Below, piece by piece: positions 1 to 10,003 of a stretch of 64,000 nucleotides of DNA (the first letter of the stretch is position 1; each line of letters opens with the position of its first letter). Origin of the DNA: Streptomyces griseocarneus. GTDB taxonomy: Bacteria > Actinomycetota > Actinomycetes > Streptomycetales > Streptomycetaceae. A program made the position numbers and the translations under genes. The notes under the pieces are model-generated. The model was not told the DNA's origin. It did no database searches and saw only the letters and a program-made list of their open reading frames with translations. The stretch is from contig NZ_BNBL01000006.1 of NCBI RefSeq assembly GCF_014655595.1, positions 125,906 to 189,905 on the forward strand, given 5' to 3'.

Positions 1-34
1 CCGTCCGGCGTTCCCGCCCCGTTTCCCCGGCGCT

Positions 35-757
35 CTACCGCGCCAGCTCCTTCGCGGCCTCCATCAGGTCCTTGGCCGTGTCGATGGCGCGCCAGTACGC
101 CCCGTGGGGCAGCGGGAAGCCCGCCAGCCGCCGCTCGCGCGCCAGCCGCGGGAACGTGGTCCGCTCGTGGTCGCCGCGCTCCGGCAGCAGATCCGTGAAG
201 CCCGGCGAGAAGACGTAGACGCCCGCGTTGATCAGATACGGCGAGGGGGGCGACTCGATGAAGTCCAGGACGTGCCCGAACTCGTCCGTCTCCACCGCGC
301 CCCAGGGGATCCGCGGCCGGGCCAGCGCCAGCGTCGCCGTGGCGTCGCGCTCGTGGTGGAAGGCGGCCATCTCGCGCAGCGAGAAGCGGGTCCAGATGTC
401 GCCGTTCGTGGCGTACCAGGGCTCGTCGGGGCGGGGCAGCGAGGCGGCGGCGTGCTTGAGGCCGCCGCCGCGGCCGAGCGGCTCCTTCTCGACCACGGTG
501 GTCACCCGGAGCGGCAGATCGGCCGACACGAGCCAGTCCTGCAGCACCTCGGCCAGATGGCCGCACGAGACCACGGCGTCGGTGACGCCCTCGGCGGCCA
601 GCCAGGCAAGCTGATGGCCGATGATCGGGACCCCCGTGCCGGGGATCTCGACCATCGGCTTGGGACGGTCGTCGGTGTACGGGCGCAGCCGCGACCCCTG
701 GCCTCCGGCCAGGATCACGGCTTGCGCGGGGTACGGGTAGGGCTGGGTGCCGGTCAT
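35..757 (-). CDS. NTP-transferase family sugar nucleotidyltransferase
   Basis: A 240-aa nucleotidyltransferase expected to join a sugar phosphate to an NTP, giving an NDP-sugar in the cytoplasm. The N-terminal signature is visible: VILAGGQGSRLRPYT (about residues 12-26) followed by DRPKPMVEI, the nucleotide-binding loop and lysine of the NTP_transferase fold. A mid-protein YATNGDIW segment matches the metal-binding D of the family. The frame stays open upstream, but homology begins just after this ATG, which yields the usual 230-250 aa. It has no partner epimerase or glycosyltransferase in the window, so the sugar is unknown. Family confident, substrate not. Confidence 0.85.
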   Translation of the reverse strand: MTGTQPYPYPAQAVILAGGQGSRLRPYTDDRPKPMVEIPGTGVPIIGHQLAWLAAEGVTDAVVSCGHLAEVLQDWLVSADLPLRVTTVVEKEPLGRGGGLKHAAASLPRPDEPWYATNGDIWTRFSLREMAAFHHERDATATLALARPRIPWGAVETDEFGHVLDFIESPPSPYLINAGVYVFSPGFTDLLPERGDHERTTFPRLARERRLAGFPLPHGAYWRAIDTAKDLMEAAKELAR

Positions 758-825
758 GCTCCGCACGATATGCCGTGCCGCGAGCGGAGGTGCGGCCGGT
801 GGGAGCCCTGTCGGTGCCCCTGGGC

Positions 826-1242
826 TCAGTGACCCTGGGCGACGCCGGTGGCGAAGGACGTGTCGCAGACGGGGCGGGAGTAGGCGTTGGCCACCTTGGC
901 CGAGCGGTACTTGCGGACCGCGGCCTGGCCCAGCGCCTTCGCGATGTCCATGCAGTGACGGGCGAGCGAGGGGCGGCCGTTGGTCGCCTCCTGCAGGTGC
1001 GTCAGGGCGACGCCGGGGTTCTTCTCCTGGAGCTCGCTCAGCAGCCGGTCGCGCAGCACCTCGTGCGGCGCGCGCGCCGTGGCGACGGTCGAGGCGTTGT
1101 CGGAGGACGCGGTGAGCACCTGCGACTCGGCGTTCGGCGCCGCCCAGGGGACGCGCGTCACCGCGAGAGTCCCCGAGAGCACAAGAACGACCGGGAGGAC
1201 GAGAGCGAGGGTTCTGCCGATGCGGCGGGCGGCCTGGTTCAT
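826..1242 (-). CDS. secreted or membrane-anchored small protein, function unknown
   Basis: A 138-aa protein with an N-terminal hydrophobic stretch after Arg residues (RRIGRTLALVLPVVLVLSG, about residues 6-24), typical of a Sec signal or a membrane anchor, and a soluble remainder. Two cysteines (CMD near residue 97, VCD near 125) could form a disulfide outside the cell. I recognise no domain. It lies about 70 bp upstream of the nucleotidyltransferase on the same strand and may share its transcript. The ATG at 1242 is chosen because the signal peptide starts there. Confidence 0.7.
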   Translation of the reverse strand: MNQAARRIGRTLALVLPVVLVLSGTLAVTRVPWAAPNAESQVLTASSDNASTVATARAPHEVLRDRLLSELQEKNPGVALTHLQEATNGRPSLARHCMDIAKALGQAAVRKYRSAKVANAYSRPVCDTSFATGVAQGH

Positions 1243-1465
1243 GCCGCAGATGGTAGCGAGGGGTAATGACGCGGCGACATTTAGTCACCCGGTCGAGTGA
1301 TGCCGCCGCGCCCGTATGCAGCTGTGGTGTTGACGCACGGGAGTCGAAATGAGGGGTGTGCCGGGGTATTTACCGCCCCCGCGGCACCGCCCCGGTGCCC
1401 GCCTCCGACGCCCGTGCGTCAGCCGCCCGGACCGCCGTCCGGAGCGCCGTCCGGACCGTCCGCGG

Positions 1466-2608
<1,143 letters not shown>

Positions 2609-2642
2609 CGGCAGGAACGTGCCGGACGATCCGAGTAGAGGG

Positions 2643-2658
2643 AGTGGTCCAGTCCAAT
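2643..2658. promoter_or_regulatory. DasR-type dre-like operator upstream of msiK
   Basis: The 16-bp sequence AGTGGTCCAGTCCAAT matches 13 of 16 positions of the DasR responsive element AGTGGTCTAGACCACT. It lies 35 bp upstream of the msiK start, in the expected promoter. DasR is the GntR-family repressor released by glucosamine-6-phosphate. A site here would tie the shared sugar ATPase to chitin and N-acetylglucosamine status. Binding is inferred. Confidence 0.55.
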
Positions 2659-2751
2659 TGGGCTGGGGTGCTGGTGACGCTACCTGCGCGAAAGGCGGTT
2701 GTCAGCAGGTGGCGGGTCACGAAGTCGTTGTGGGTAGACTGCGTGACGCAC

Positions 2752-2827
2752 GCCGACTTAGCTCAGCTGGTAGAGCACCGCTCTTGTAAAGCGAAGGTCG
2801 TCGGTTCGAACCCGACAGTCGGCTCCA
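2752..2827 (+). tRNA. tRNA-Thr (anticodon TGT)
   Basis: A complete 76-nt cloverleaf with encoded CCA. The acceptor arms GCCGACT and AGTCGGC pair fully. The D arm is GCTC/GAGC, the anticodon loop is CTTGTAA (anticodon TGT reading ACA), and the T arm is GTCGG-TTCGAAC-CCGAC. ACA is rare in high-GC genomes but the tRNA is essential. The gene stands alone and is followed five bases later by a strong hairpin. Confidence 0.97.
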
Positions 2828-2832
2828 TACGG

Positions 2833-2870
2833 CAGAACCGCGGGCCCCCGGCTGGGGACCCGCGGTTCTG
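2833..2870. terminator. hairpin terminator after tRNA-Thr
   Basis: The arms CAGAACCGCGGG and CCCGCGGTTCTG form a perfect 12-bp stem, followed on the plus strand by a T-rich tail (TGTTGTGT). It sits between the tRNA and the convergent MMPL gene and could stop transcription from both sides. Confidence 0.8.
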
Positions 2871-2885
2871 TGTTGTGTGCGGGGG

Positions 2886-5051
2886 TCAGCGGCGGGCGTG
2901 CTCCTCGGCCTGCCACTGGGCGGCCGGCGGGGCGTCGTGTGCCACCGCGTCCGCCCGGGGGGCGTCCTGGTGGCCCGGCCACCAGGCCTTGTGGCCCAGG
3001 AGCGAGGTGACCGTGGGGACCAGCAGCATCGCCATGATGAAGGCGGTGAGCAGGATGCCGAAGGCCACCGCGAAGCCCATCTGCTGGAGCATGGAGTTGT
3101 CGGCCAGCATCAGGACGCCGAAGGTGCCGGCGAGGATGATCGCGGCGGAGGCGATCGTCGGGGCCGACTGGGCGACCGCGGTGCGGATGGCCTCGCGGGC
3201 CGCGACGCCGCGGCGGACCTCCTCGCGGAGCCGGGCGACCATCAGGATGTTGTAGTCGGTGCCGATGGCGACGACGAAGAGGTAGACGATGACCGGCAGC
3301 ATGAACAGCAGGCCGCTCTCGCCCTTGTAGTCCTGGAAGAGCCAGACGGTGGAGCCGAGGGTGGCGCCGAAGCCGAGGGCCACGGAGATCATCAGGTACC
3401 AGGGGGCCACCAGGCTGCGCAGCAGCAGGCCCAGGATGATCATGATGGCGATGCCGGCGACGGGGAACACGACGCGGTAGTCGTGGCTGACGGCGTCCTT
3501 GACGTCCGACAGGACGGCGGAGGTGCCGCCGACCAGGGCCTCGGTGCCGGCCGGTGCGGCCTTGTGGGCGCTGTCGCGCAGGGGGCCGCCGGCGAGGGCG
3601 ATGGCCTTGTCGGCGGTGGGGGCGTACTTCAGGACGACGCTGTACTGCGCGACGGTGCCGTCGGGGCTGGTGACGGCGGGGGCGGCCTTGCCGACGCCCT
3701 CGACGGCGTCGAGGCGGGCGCGGTAGGTCTCGAGCGCCGCCTTGTCGAGGCGGGAGCCGTCCTTCGACTTCAGGTAGACCATCGCCGGGTCGGACTGGCC
3801 GGCCGAGAAGCCGCGCTGCATGTCCTTCATGGCCTGGACGGACTCCAGCTTCTGCGGCATCTGGCTGGAGGTGTCGAACTCCGCGCGGAAGCTGAAGGTG
3901 CCGACGGCGAGGACGGCGAGCACGGCCGTCGACAGGACGGCGACCAGGGCGGGCCGGCGGGAGACGACGCCGCCGACGGCGTTGGCGAAGCGGTTCTTCG
4001 GGGTCTTCTTCCAGGCCTTCGAGGGCCAGAAGGCCTTGGTGCCCAGGAGGGAGAAGACGGCGGGCACGAGCGTGAGCGCGGCGACGAGGGTGACGGCGAC
4101 GGAGATGGCCAGCGAGGGGCCCATCGCGCGCATCATGCCCATGGTGGACAGCAGCAGGGCGAGGAAGGCGACGATCACGGCGCCGGCGGCGGAGGCGATG
4201 GTCTCGCCGACCTTGGCGACGGCGTCGACGAGCGCCTGCTTGGGCTCCTGGCCGGCGCGCAGGTGCTCGCGGTAGCGGAAGAGGAGGAAGAGGATGTAGT
4301 CGGTGCCGACGCCGAAGAGGACGACGATGAGGATCGCCGAGATGGAGCTGTCGGCCTTCATTCCGCCCAGGTCGGCGGCGGTGCCGATGAGGCCGAGGGC
4401 GACCGAGAAGACGACGCCGATGATCAGGACCGGCAGGATCGCGATGAGCGGGCTGCGGAAGATCACGAGCAGCAGCACGACGATGAGCACCAGCGTCGCC
4501 ATCATGATCATGGCGTCGGTGTCGCCGGAGGACTCCTGGGAGTCGAGGGCGCTGGCGGCCTGGCCGGTGATGCCCATCTTCAAGTGGGTGTCCTTGAGGA
4601 GGGGTTTGGCGTCCTCGCGGAGCTTCTTGACCGAGGCGGGCAGCTTCTCGTCGTAGGAGTTCTTGGTGGTGGCGATGATGTTGGCGAGGGCTATCTCGCC
4701 GTTGGGCGAGACGGCCTGCGGGCCGGTGGCCACCTTGGCGATCTTCTCGCGGTGCTTGCCCTCCAGGCCGGCCGCGACCTTGGCGACGTCCCGCTGGTCG
4801 TCGGCGGAGAGCTTGCCGCCGTCGGAGCGCTGGAAGACGGCGATGGCGGCGGGCTGTTCGGTCTGCGGGAAGGCCTTCTGCTGGAGATTGCCGACGCGTA
4901 CGGATTCGTAGTGCGAGGGCAGGAATTCGGTTTCGTCGGTGGTGGACTTCAGCCCCGGTGCCAGCATGGCGAGCGCCACGGCTGCGATGATCCAGCCCGC
5001 GATCGTGAGCCAGGGCCGGTGGACGGCGAACCGCCCGACTCGTCGGAACAT
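2886..5051 (-). CDS. MMPL-family RND transporter
   Basis: A 721-aa membrane exporter of the MMPL branch of the RND superfamily, the group that moves lipids, siderophores or drugs out of actinobacterial cells. The layout is classical: one N-terminal TM helix (GRFAVHRPWLTIAGWIIAAV), an extracytoplasmic domain, six TM helices around residues 170-370, a second external domain, and six more helices around 520-700. The family Asp-Tyr motif appears twice, as GTDYILFLLFRYRE and GTDYNILMVARLRE. Both halves are intact. It is monocistronic and convergent with the tRNA. Substrate unknown. Confidence 0.92.
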   Translation of the reverse strand: MFRRVGRFAVHRPWLTIAGWIIAAVALAMLAPGLKSTTDETEFLPSHYESVRVGNLQQKAFPQTEQPAAIAVFQRSDGGKLSADDQRDVAKVAAGLEGKHREKIAKVATGPQAVSPNGEIALANIIATTKNSYDEKLPASVKKLREDAKPLLKDTHLKMGITGQAASALDSQESSGDTDAMIMMATLVLIVVLLLVIFRSPLIAILPVLIIGVVFSVALGLIGTAADLGGMKADSSISAILIVVLFGVGTDYILFLLFRYREHLRAGQEPKQALVDAVAKVGETIASAAGAVIVAFLALLLSTMGMMRAMGPSLAISVAVTLVAALTLVPAVFSLLGTKAFWPSKAWKKTPKNRFANAVGGVVSRRPALVAVLSTAVLAVLAVGTFSFRAEFDTSSQMPQKLESVQAMKDMQRGFSAGQSDPAMVYLKSKDGSRLDKAALETYRARLDAVEGVGKAAPAVTSPDGTVAQYSVVLKYAPTADKAIALAGGPLRDSAHKAAPAGTEALVGGTSAVLSDVKDAVSHDYRVVFPVAGIAIMIILGLLLRSLVAPWYLMISVALGFGATLGSTVWLFQDYKGESGLLFMLPVIVYLFVVAIGTDYNILMVARLREEVRRGVAAREAIRTAVAQSAPTIASAAIILAGTFGVLMLADNSMLQQMGFAVAFGILLTAFIMAMLLVPTVTSLLGHKAWWPGHQDAPRADAVAHDAPPAAQWQAEEHARR

Positions 5052-5300
5052 GGTGCTCCTTCAACTTCACTGTATTGCGCGCCATGGACGCGGGGAGGAC
5101 GATCGTTCGGTCGTACGGGCGTGCAGCACGGGCATGAACACGCTAGGCACCGGAGTTCCGCGCGCACAACGATTTCCGGGGGAACCAGGGGGAAATCGGC
5201 CCTGAGGTGGGGGGCCTCTCAGCCCTGGGTAGGAGGGCCCTCTCACCCGTGGGGTAGAGACCGCCCTGCCGACCGCCCTCGTCGGGATTACTCTGCCCCC

Positions 5301-6404
5301 ATGAGCGATGTGGATTTCTATGCCGCGCGCATGGACCGCGCCGTCCGGGCGGCGGTGCAGGAGGGACTGGCGGGCCTGGTGGTCGCGCCCGGCCCTGACC
5401 TCGTATGGCTGTGCGGTTACGAGCCGGTGGTCACCGAGCGCCTGACGGCGCTGCTGCTGCTCCCGGACCGCAAGCCGTTGCTGGTGGTCCCGCACCTGGA
5501 GCGGCCGGACGCCGAAAAGGCGCCCGGCGCGGGCGCGTTGAGGATCACCGGCTGGGCGGACGGCGAGAATCCGTACGCCGAGATCGCCAAGGCCCTTGAC
5601 CCGCAGGGACGTTACGGCGTCTCGGACAATGCCTGGGCGCTGCACCTGCTGGCCCTGCAGCGCTCGCAGCCCGGAGCCGCGTACGCGGCGCTGACGGAGG
5701 CGCTGCCGATGCTGCGGGCGGTGAAGGACGCCTACGAGCTGGAGCGGCTGGCGGCGGCCGGCGCGGCGGCGGACGCCACGTACGAGGCGATCGTGGACCT
5801 GCGGTTCGCGGGGCGCCGGGAGAACGAGGTGGCCGCTGACCTGGCGCGGCTGCTGCGCGAGAACGGGCACAGCCAGGTCGACTTCACGATCGTCGGCTCG
5901 GGCCCCAACGGTGCCAATCCGCATCATGAGGCGGGGGACCGGATGATCGAGGACGGCGACATGGTCGTCCTGGACTTCGGCGGGCTGAAGGACGGCTACG
6001 GCTCCGACACGACGCGCACGGTGCACGTGGGCGAGCCGACGTCGGAGGAGCGCAAGGTGCACGACCTGGTGCGCGAGGCGCAGCAGGCGGCGTTCGAGGC
6101 GGTGCGGCCCGGGGTGGCGTGCCAGGAGATCGACCGGGTGGCGCGCCAGGTCATCCGAAAGGCGGGCTACGGCGAGTACTTCATCCACCGCACCGGGCAC
6201 GGAATCGGCGTCACCACGCACGAGCCGCCCTACATGGTGGAGGGCGAGCATTTGCCGCTGGTGCCGGGGATGTGTTTCTCGATCGAGCCGGGAATTTATC
6301 TGCCGGGCCGGTTCGGAGTCCGTATCGAGGACATTGTCGTCTGCACGGAATCCGGGGCCCGGCGGTTGAACAACACGGCGCGGGAAATGCGGACGGTGGT
6401 CTAG
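5301..6404 (+). CDS. M24-family aminopeptidase P / Xaa-Pro peptidase
   Basis: A 367-aa cytoplasmic metallopeptidase of the M24 (creatinase/prolidase) fold. Residues 1-130 form the creatinase-like N-domain. The pita-bread catalytic domain follows, with the five dinuclear metal ligands visible: D in VVLDFGG and D in GSDTTRTV, H in HRTGHGIG, E in SIEPGIY and E in VRIEDIV. NPHHEAGDR supplies the substrate-binding His. It likely releases N-terminal residues before proline or splits Xaa-Pro dipeptides. The ATG at 5301 gives the usual length; the frame is open far upstream only because of GC bias. Confidence 0.92.
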   Translation: MSDVDFYAARMDRAVRAAVQEGLAGLVVAPGPDLVWLCGYEPVVTERLTALLLLPDRKPLLVVPHLERPDAEKAPGAGALRITGWADGENPYAEIAKALDPQGRYGVSDNAWALHLLALQRSQPGAAYAALTEALPMLRAVKDAYELERLAAAGAAADATYEAIVDLRFAGRRENEVAADLARLLRENGHSQVDFTIVGSGPNGANPHHEAGDRMIEDGDMVVLDFGGLKDGYGSDTTRTVHVGEPTSEERKVHDLVREAQQAAFEAVRPGVACQEIDRVARQVIRKAGYGEYFIHRTGHGIGVTTHEPPYMVEGEHLPLVPGMCFSIEPGIYLPGRFGVRIEDIVVCTESGARRLNNTAREMRTVV

Positions 6405-6433
6405 GGGCTGGGGGGCGGTCCGGAAAGGGCCTC

Positions 6434-6934
6434 TCAGAGCGCCTGGTGCATGACGTGCAGCCCGGTGTACGAGCCGTCGGGAAGGCGGTAGGCGCCGGGC
6501 ACCGTGCCGACGATCGTGAAGCCGCACGAGCGCCAGAGCGAGACCGCACGGGTGTTGGACTCCACGACGGCGTTGAACTGCATGCCGCGGTAGCCCTCGG
6601 CGCGCGCCCATTCCAGCGTGTGCTCGCACAGGGCCCGGCCGACGCCGCGGCCGGCGTGCTCGGGCGCGACCATGTAGCTGGCGCTGGCGATGTGGGCGCC
6701 CGGGCCCATCTGGTTGGGGTTCATCTTGGCGCTGCCGAGGACGGTTCCGTCATCGTCGACCGCCACGACCGTGCGGGCCGGGGCGGTGAGCATCCACATG
6801 CCGCGGCCCTGCTCGGAGGTCAGGTCGCGGGGGTAGGTGTAGGTCTGCCCGGCTGCGGTGATGGTCCGGAAGAAGGGCCAGACGGCAGCCCAGTCGTCCG
6901 CCTCGGCGGTTCTGATCAGCATGGGCGTCAGCAT
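6434..6934 (-). CDS. GNAT family N-acetyltransferase
   Basis: A 166-aa single-domain GNAT enzyme using acetyl-CoA. The pyrophosphate-binding motif A is clear: ASYMVAPEHAGRGVGRALCEHTLEWA (about residues 92-117), with the Q/RxxGxG/A signature as AGRGVG. The motif B-like end is SVSLWRSCGFTIVGTVPGAY. The second ATG four codons in (MLIRTAEADD) is an equally good start. It is convergent with the peptidase (29-bp gap). Acceptor unknown. Confidence 0.85.
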   Translation of the reverse strand: MLTPMLIRTAEADDWAAVWPFFRTITAAGQTYTYPRDLTSEQGRGMWMLTAPARTVVAVDDDGTVLGSAKMNPNQMGPGAHIASASYMVAPEHAGRGVGRALCEHTLEWARAEGYRGMQFNAVVESNTRAVSLWRSCGFTIVGTVPGAYRLPDGSYTGLHVMHQAL

Positions 6935-7019
6935 GGCCGGGGCGGGTGGGGTCCGCCACCCGTTTTCCGCCCGGACGGCCGTACGCGCCCGGACGGCGTA
7001 CGAGGGGGTGCGCGCGCCC

Positions 7020-8591
7020 TCAGACGGACCGCATGCGGTGGGGGTCGTAGGCGGGCGCGTATTCGGGGGCGACGGCTCCGTGCTTCGGGGCGCGGGCGGT
7101 GACCATCGTCCAGGCGACGACGGCCGCGAGCAGCATGATGCCCGCGCCCCACGCTATGGCGACGCCGAAGCCGTGCACCACGCCCTCCTTGATCACTCTG
7201 TCCCGCACGGCCGGCCCGGCGACTCCGGCGGCGGCCGCCGCCTTCATGTGGGCGGCGATGTAGGTCGCGCTGGTGGAGGTGGCGATGGTGTTCAGCAGCG
7301 CCGTGCCGATGGAGCCGCCGACCTGCTGGGCGGTGTTGACGGTGGCCGAGGAGACGCCGGAGTCGCGCTGGGCGACGCCGCTGGTGGCGACGTTGACGAC
7401 GGGCATGAAGATCATGCCCATGCCGAGGCCGAGGAGGATCTCGGCGGGCAGCACGTGGGAGACGTAGGCGGGGTCGACGGTCAGGAACGTCAGCAGGTAC
7501 AGGCCCGTGGCGGCCAGCACCGCTCCGGGCGTCATCAGCAGGCGCGGGGGCAGGTGGTTCATCAGCCGGGCCGAGATCTGCGTCGAGGACACGACGATGG
7601 AGGCCGTCATCGGCAGGAAGGCCAGGCCGGTCCTCAGCGGGGAGTACCCGAGCACGACCTGCAGGTAGTAGGTCATGAACAGGAACATGCCGAACATCCC
7701 CACGACGGCCAGCGCCATCACCACGAGCGCGCCGCCGCGATTGCGGTTGCGGATGATGTGCAGGGGCAGCAGGGGGCTCGCGGTCCGGCTCTGCCACCAG
7801 GCGAACACCAGCAGCAGCGCGACGCCGCCGCACAGCAGCCCGAGCACCAGGCGATCGTTCCAGCCGCGCGGCTCGGCCTCGCTGCAGGCGTAGACGATGG
7901 CCACCAGGCCGCCGCAGCCCAGCAGCACCCCGGGAAGGTCCATGCTCGGCCGCTCCGCCCGGCCGGGGCGGCGGTCGTGCAGCAGCCAGGCCGCGCCGAG
8001 CAGGGCGACGAGGGCGATGGGCACGTTCACGTACAGGCACCAGCGCCAGTTGAGGTACTCGGTCAGCAGCCCGCCCGCGATCAGGCCGATCGCGGCGCCG
8101 CCGCCGGCGATGGCGCCGTAGATCCCGAACGCCTTGGAGCGCTCCTTCAGGTCGGTGAACGTCGTGGTCAGCAGCGACAGCGCCGCCGGGGCGAGCACGG
8201 CCGCGAAGGCCCCCTGCAGGGCGCGGGCCGCGAACAGCATCCCCTGGCTGTGCGCGGCGCCGCCCAGGGCGGAGGCGCCCGCGAAGCCGACGAGGCCCAT
8301 GAGGAACGCGCGCTTGCGGCCGATGAGGTCGGCGATCCTGCCCCCGAGCAACAGGAGACCGCCGAAGGCGAGGGTGTAGGCGGTGATCACCCACTGGCGG
8401 TTGGTGTCGGACATGTGCAGCTCGCGCTGCGCGGAGGGGAGGGCGATGTTCACGATGGTCGCGTCGAGGACGACCATCAACTGCGCGAGGGCGATGACCA
8501 CCAGCCCCCACCAGCGGTGCGGATCGGCGTGGGGAGGCTGGGGCGGTGGTGCGGCTGCCGTCGGGGGCTCGCTCGTCGGGCGCATGGACAT
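7020..8591 (-). CDS. DHA2-type MFS drug efflux transporter
   Basis: A 523-aa, 14-TM drug:H+ antiporter. Diagnostic sequences are motif A GRIADLIGRKRAFLMG after TM2 and motif C in TM5 (GGGAAIGLIAGG); an early TM1 acidic region reads VVLDATIVNIALPSAQ, characteristic of DHA2 (EmrB/QacA) pumps. Its N-terminus is a Pro/Ala-rich cytoplasmic tail. The C-terminus (PEYAPAYDPHRMRSV) is hydrophilic. No regulator gene touches it, and 177 bp separate it from the next upstream gene on the same strand. Likely exports a hydrophobic toxic compound; substrate unknown. Confidence 0.92.
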   Translation of the reverse strand: MSMRPTSEPPTAAAPPPQPPHADPHRWWGLVVIALAQLMVVLDATIVNIALPSAQRELHMSDTNRQWVITAYTLAFGGLLLLGGRIADLIGRKRAFLMGLVGFAGASALGGAAHSQGMLFAARALQGAFAAVLAPAALSLLTTTFTDLKERSKAFGIYGAIAGGGAAIGLIAGGLLTEYLNWRWCLYVNVPIALVALLGAAWLLHDRRPGRAERPSMDLPGVLLGCGGLVAIVYACSEAEPRGWNDRLVLGLLCGGVALLLVFAWWQSRTASPLLPLHIIRNRNRGGALVVMALAVVGMFGMFLFMTYYLQVVLGYSPLRTGLAFLPMTASIVVSSTQISARLMNHLPPRLLMTPGAVLAATGLYLLTFLTVDPAYVSHVLPAEILLGLGMGMIFMPVVNVATSGVAQRDSGVSSATVNTAQQVGGSIGTALLNTIATSTSATYIAAHMKAAAAAGVAGPAVRDRVIKEGVVHGFGVAIAWGAGIMLLAAVVAWTMVTARAPKHGAVAPEYAPAYDPHRMRSV

Positions 8592-8768
8592 CTGCTCCTC
8601 GCGGCCGCCGCGGCGCGCGCGGCGGGCCGGTAGCGTGCAGAAACTCGCAGTCCAGCGTAGGCCCGACGGGGGATGTGTGCTCCCCGGCGGGGAGGGCGGG
8701 CATGCGGCGGCCCCGGGGCCGGTGGTGGCGGAGGCCGGTGGCTCGGGTGGATGGCTGCGAGGGGCCGC

Positions 8769-9779
8769 TCAGGGGATGAGGACGACCTTGCCGATCGTGC
8801 CGCGCGTCTCCAGGGCCCGGTGGGCCGCGGCGGCCTCGGCGAGCGGGAAGCGCTGCACGGCGGGCACGACGTGACCGGCGGCGGCCTGGGCCAGGGACTC
8901 CTCCTCGAGCCGCCGCAGGCCGGTCCGGCCGCCGCCGAACCGTTCCAGCATCTGGGGGCCCAGAACGCTCCGCGACGTGATCGAACGGTCGGCGAGCTCC
9001 TCCGGGGAGAGCCCCGGCGTCCCGCCGCCGGTGATGCCCTGTGACGACCAGCCGTAGACGAGGTGGAGGCCGCCGGGCCCGAGCAGGCCGACGGCGGCCA
9101 GCGCGGCCGCTCCGCCCACGCCGTCGAGGACGACGGTGGCCGCGCGCCCGTCCAGGGCGGCGCGGGCGGCACCGGCCCAGGCCGGGTCGTCGTAGTCCAG
9201 CGCGATGTCCGCGCCGAGCGCGCGGACGTGCCGGACCTTGGCCGGTCCGCCCGCCAGGCCCACGACGGTGGCCCCGGCACGCTTGGCGTACTGCACGAGC
9301 AGGGAGCCGATGCCGCCGGCCGCCGCCAGCACCACGACGACGTCGTCGCCGGTCAGCTCGGTGTAGCCGAGGATGCCGAGCGCGGTACGGCCCGTTCCGA
9401 TCATGGCGATGGCCCGGTCCTCGGCCAGCCCGTCCGGGATCTCGTGCAGCCGGTCGGCGTCGACCACGGCCAGTTCCGCGTAACCGCCGGGGTTGTCGGG
9501 GCCCATGTGGGCGACGACGCGCCGCCCCAGCCACCGGGGGTCGGTGCCCTCGCCCAGCGCGTCGACGGTGCCGGCGATCTCCCGGCCGGGGACGGCGGGC
9601 AGCTCGGGCAGGCCGTACGGGCCGTTGGGGTCGCCGGAGCGCAGGCTGGCGTCGACCAGGTGGACGCCCGCGGCGGCGACCGCGACCCGTACCTGGCCGG
9701 GAGCGGGGACGGGGTCGCCGGTCCGCTCGTGGACGAGGTTCTCGGCGGGGCCGAAGGCGTGCAGGCGGACGGCGTGCAT
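8769..9779 (-). CDS. zinc-binding-dehydrogenase family NADP oxidoreductase (quinone oxidoreductase-like)
   Basis: A 336-aa member of the MDR superfamily. An N-terminal GroES-like domain (PGQVRVAVAAAGVHLVDASLRSG, PAVPGREIAGTVDALG) is followed by a Rossmann domain with VVLAAAGGIGSLLVQYAKRAGA (about residues 150-171), the AxxGGxG nucleotide-binding loop of quinone oxidoreductases. The structural-zinc cysteines of alcohol dehydrogenases are absent, so this is the zinc-free QOR branch: NADPH-dependent reduction of quinones or enones. Its promoter region carries three phased TTTCAA repeats. Confidence 0.88.
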   Translation of the reverse strand: MHAVRLHAFGPAENLVHERTGDPVPAPGQVRVAVAAAGVHLVDASLRSGDPNGPYGLPELPAVPGREIAGTVDALGEGTDPRWLGRRVVAHMGPDNPGGYAELAVVDADRLHEIPDGLAEDRAIAMIGTGRTALGILGYTELTGDDVVVVLAAAGGIGSLLVQYAKRAGATVVGLAGGPAKVRHVRALGADIALDYDDPAWAGAARAALDGRAATVVLDGVGGAAALAAVGLLGPGGLHLVYGWSSQGITGGGTPGLSPEELADRSITSRSVLGPQMLERFGGGRTGLRRLEEESLAQAAAGHVVPAVQRFPLAEAAAAHRALETRGTIGKVVLIP

Positions 9780-9820
9780 GGGAGCTCCAGGGGGTGTGGT
9801 CGGCGCGGGAAAACGTGAGT

Positions 9821-9848
9821 TTTCAATGGGCTTTCAACGAGTTTTCAA
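9821..9848. repeat. three TTTCAA direct repeats at exact 11-bp period
   Basis: TTTCAA occurs at 9821-9826, 9832-9837 and 9843-9848, each start 11 bp after the last, with a longer GAGTTTTCAA context in the outer two. It lies in the divergent promoter between the oxidoreductase (start 9779) and the pentapeptide-repeat gene (start 10004). Helically phased direct repeats of this period resemble recognition sites of SARP or OmpR-type activators. The binder is unknown. Confidence 0.5.
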
Positions 9849-10003
9849 CCTGAAGCGCGCTTGAGGTCAAGGCGTGGGCCGGGGTCGTTGTCAGTGGGCT
9901 GTGCCACGGTGGGTGTGCACGGACAGTGACGAGTCCGAGCGGGCGAGCAACGGGCCGGCATCGGGCGGGCAACGGGCGAGCAGGGGAAGCGGGTGCGGGT
10001 GTC

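Noticed and set aside
2752..2827. tRNA-Thr as an integration site for a mobile element
   Set aside because: No integrase, excisionase or repeated tRNA 3' end nearby; flanks are ordinary genes.
2877..6404. Very long plus-strand frame (1175 codons) across the MMPL gene
   Set aside because: Its first two thirds are antisense to the MMPL transporter and Asp/Gly/Arg-rich as expected of a GC-bias shadow; only the M24 peptidase from 5301 is real.
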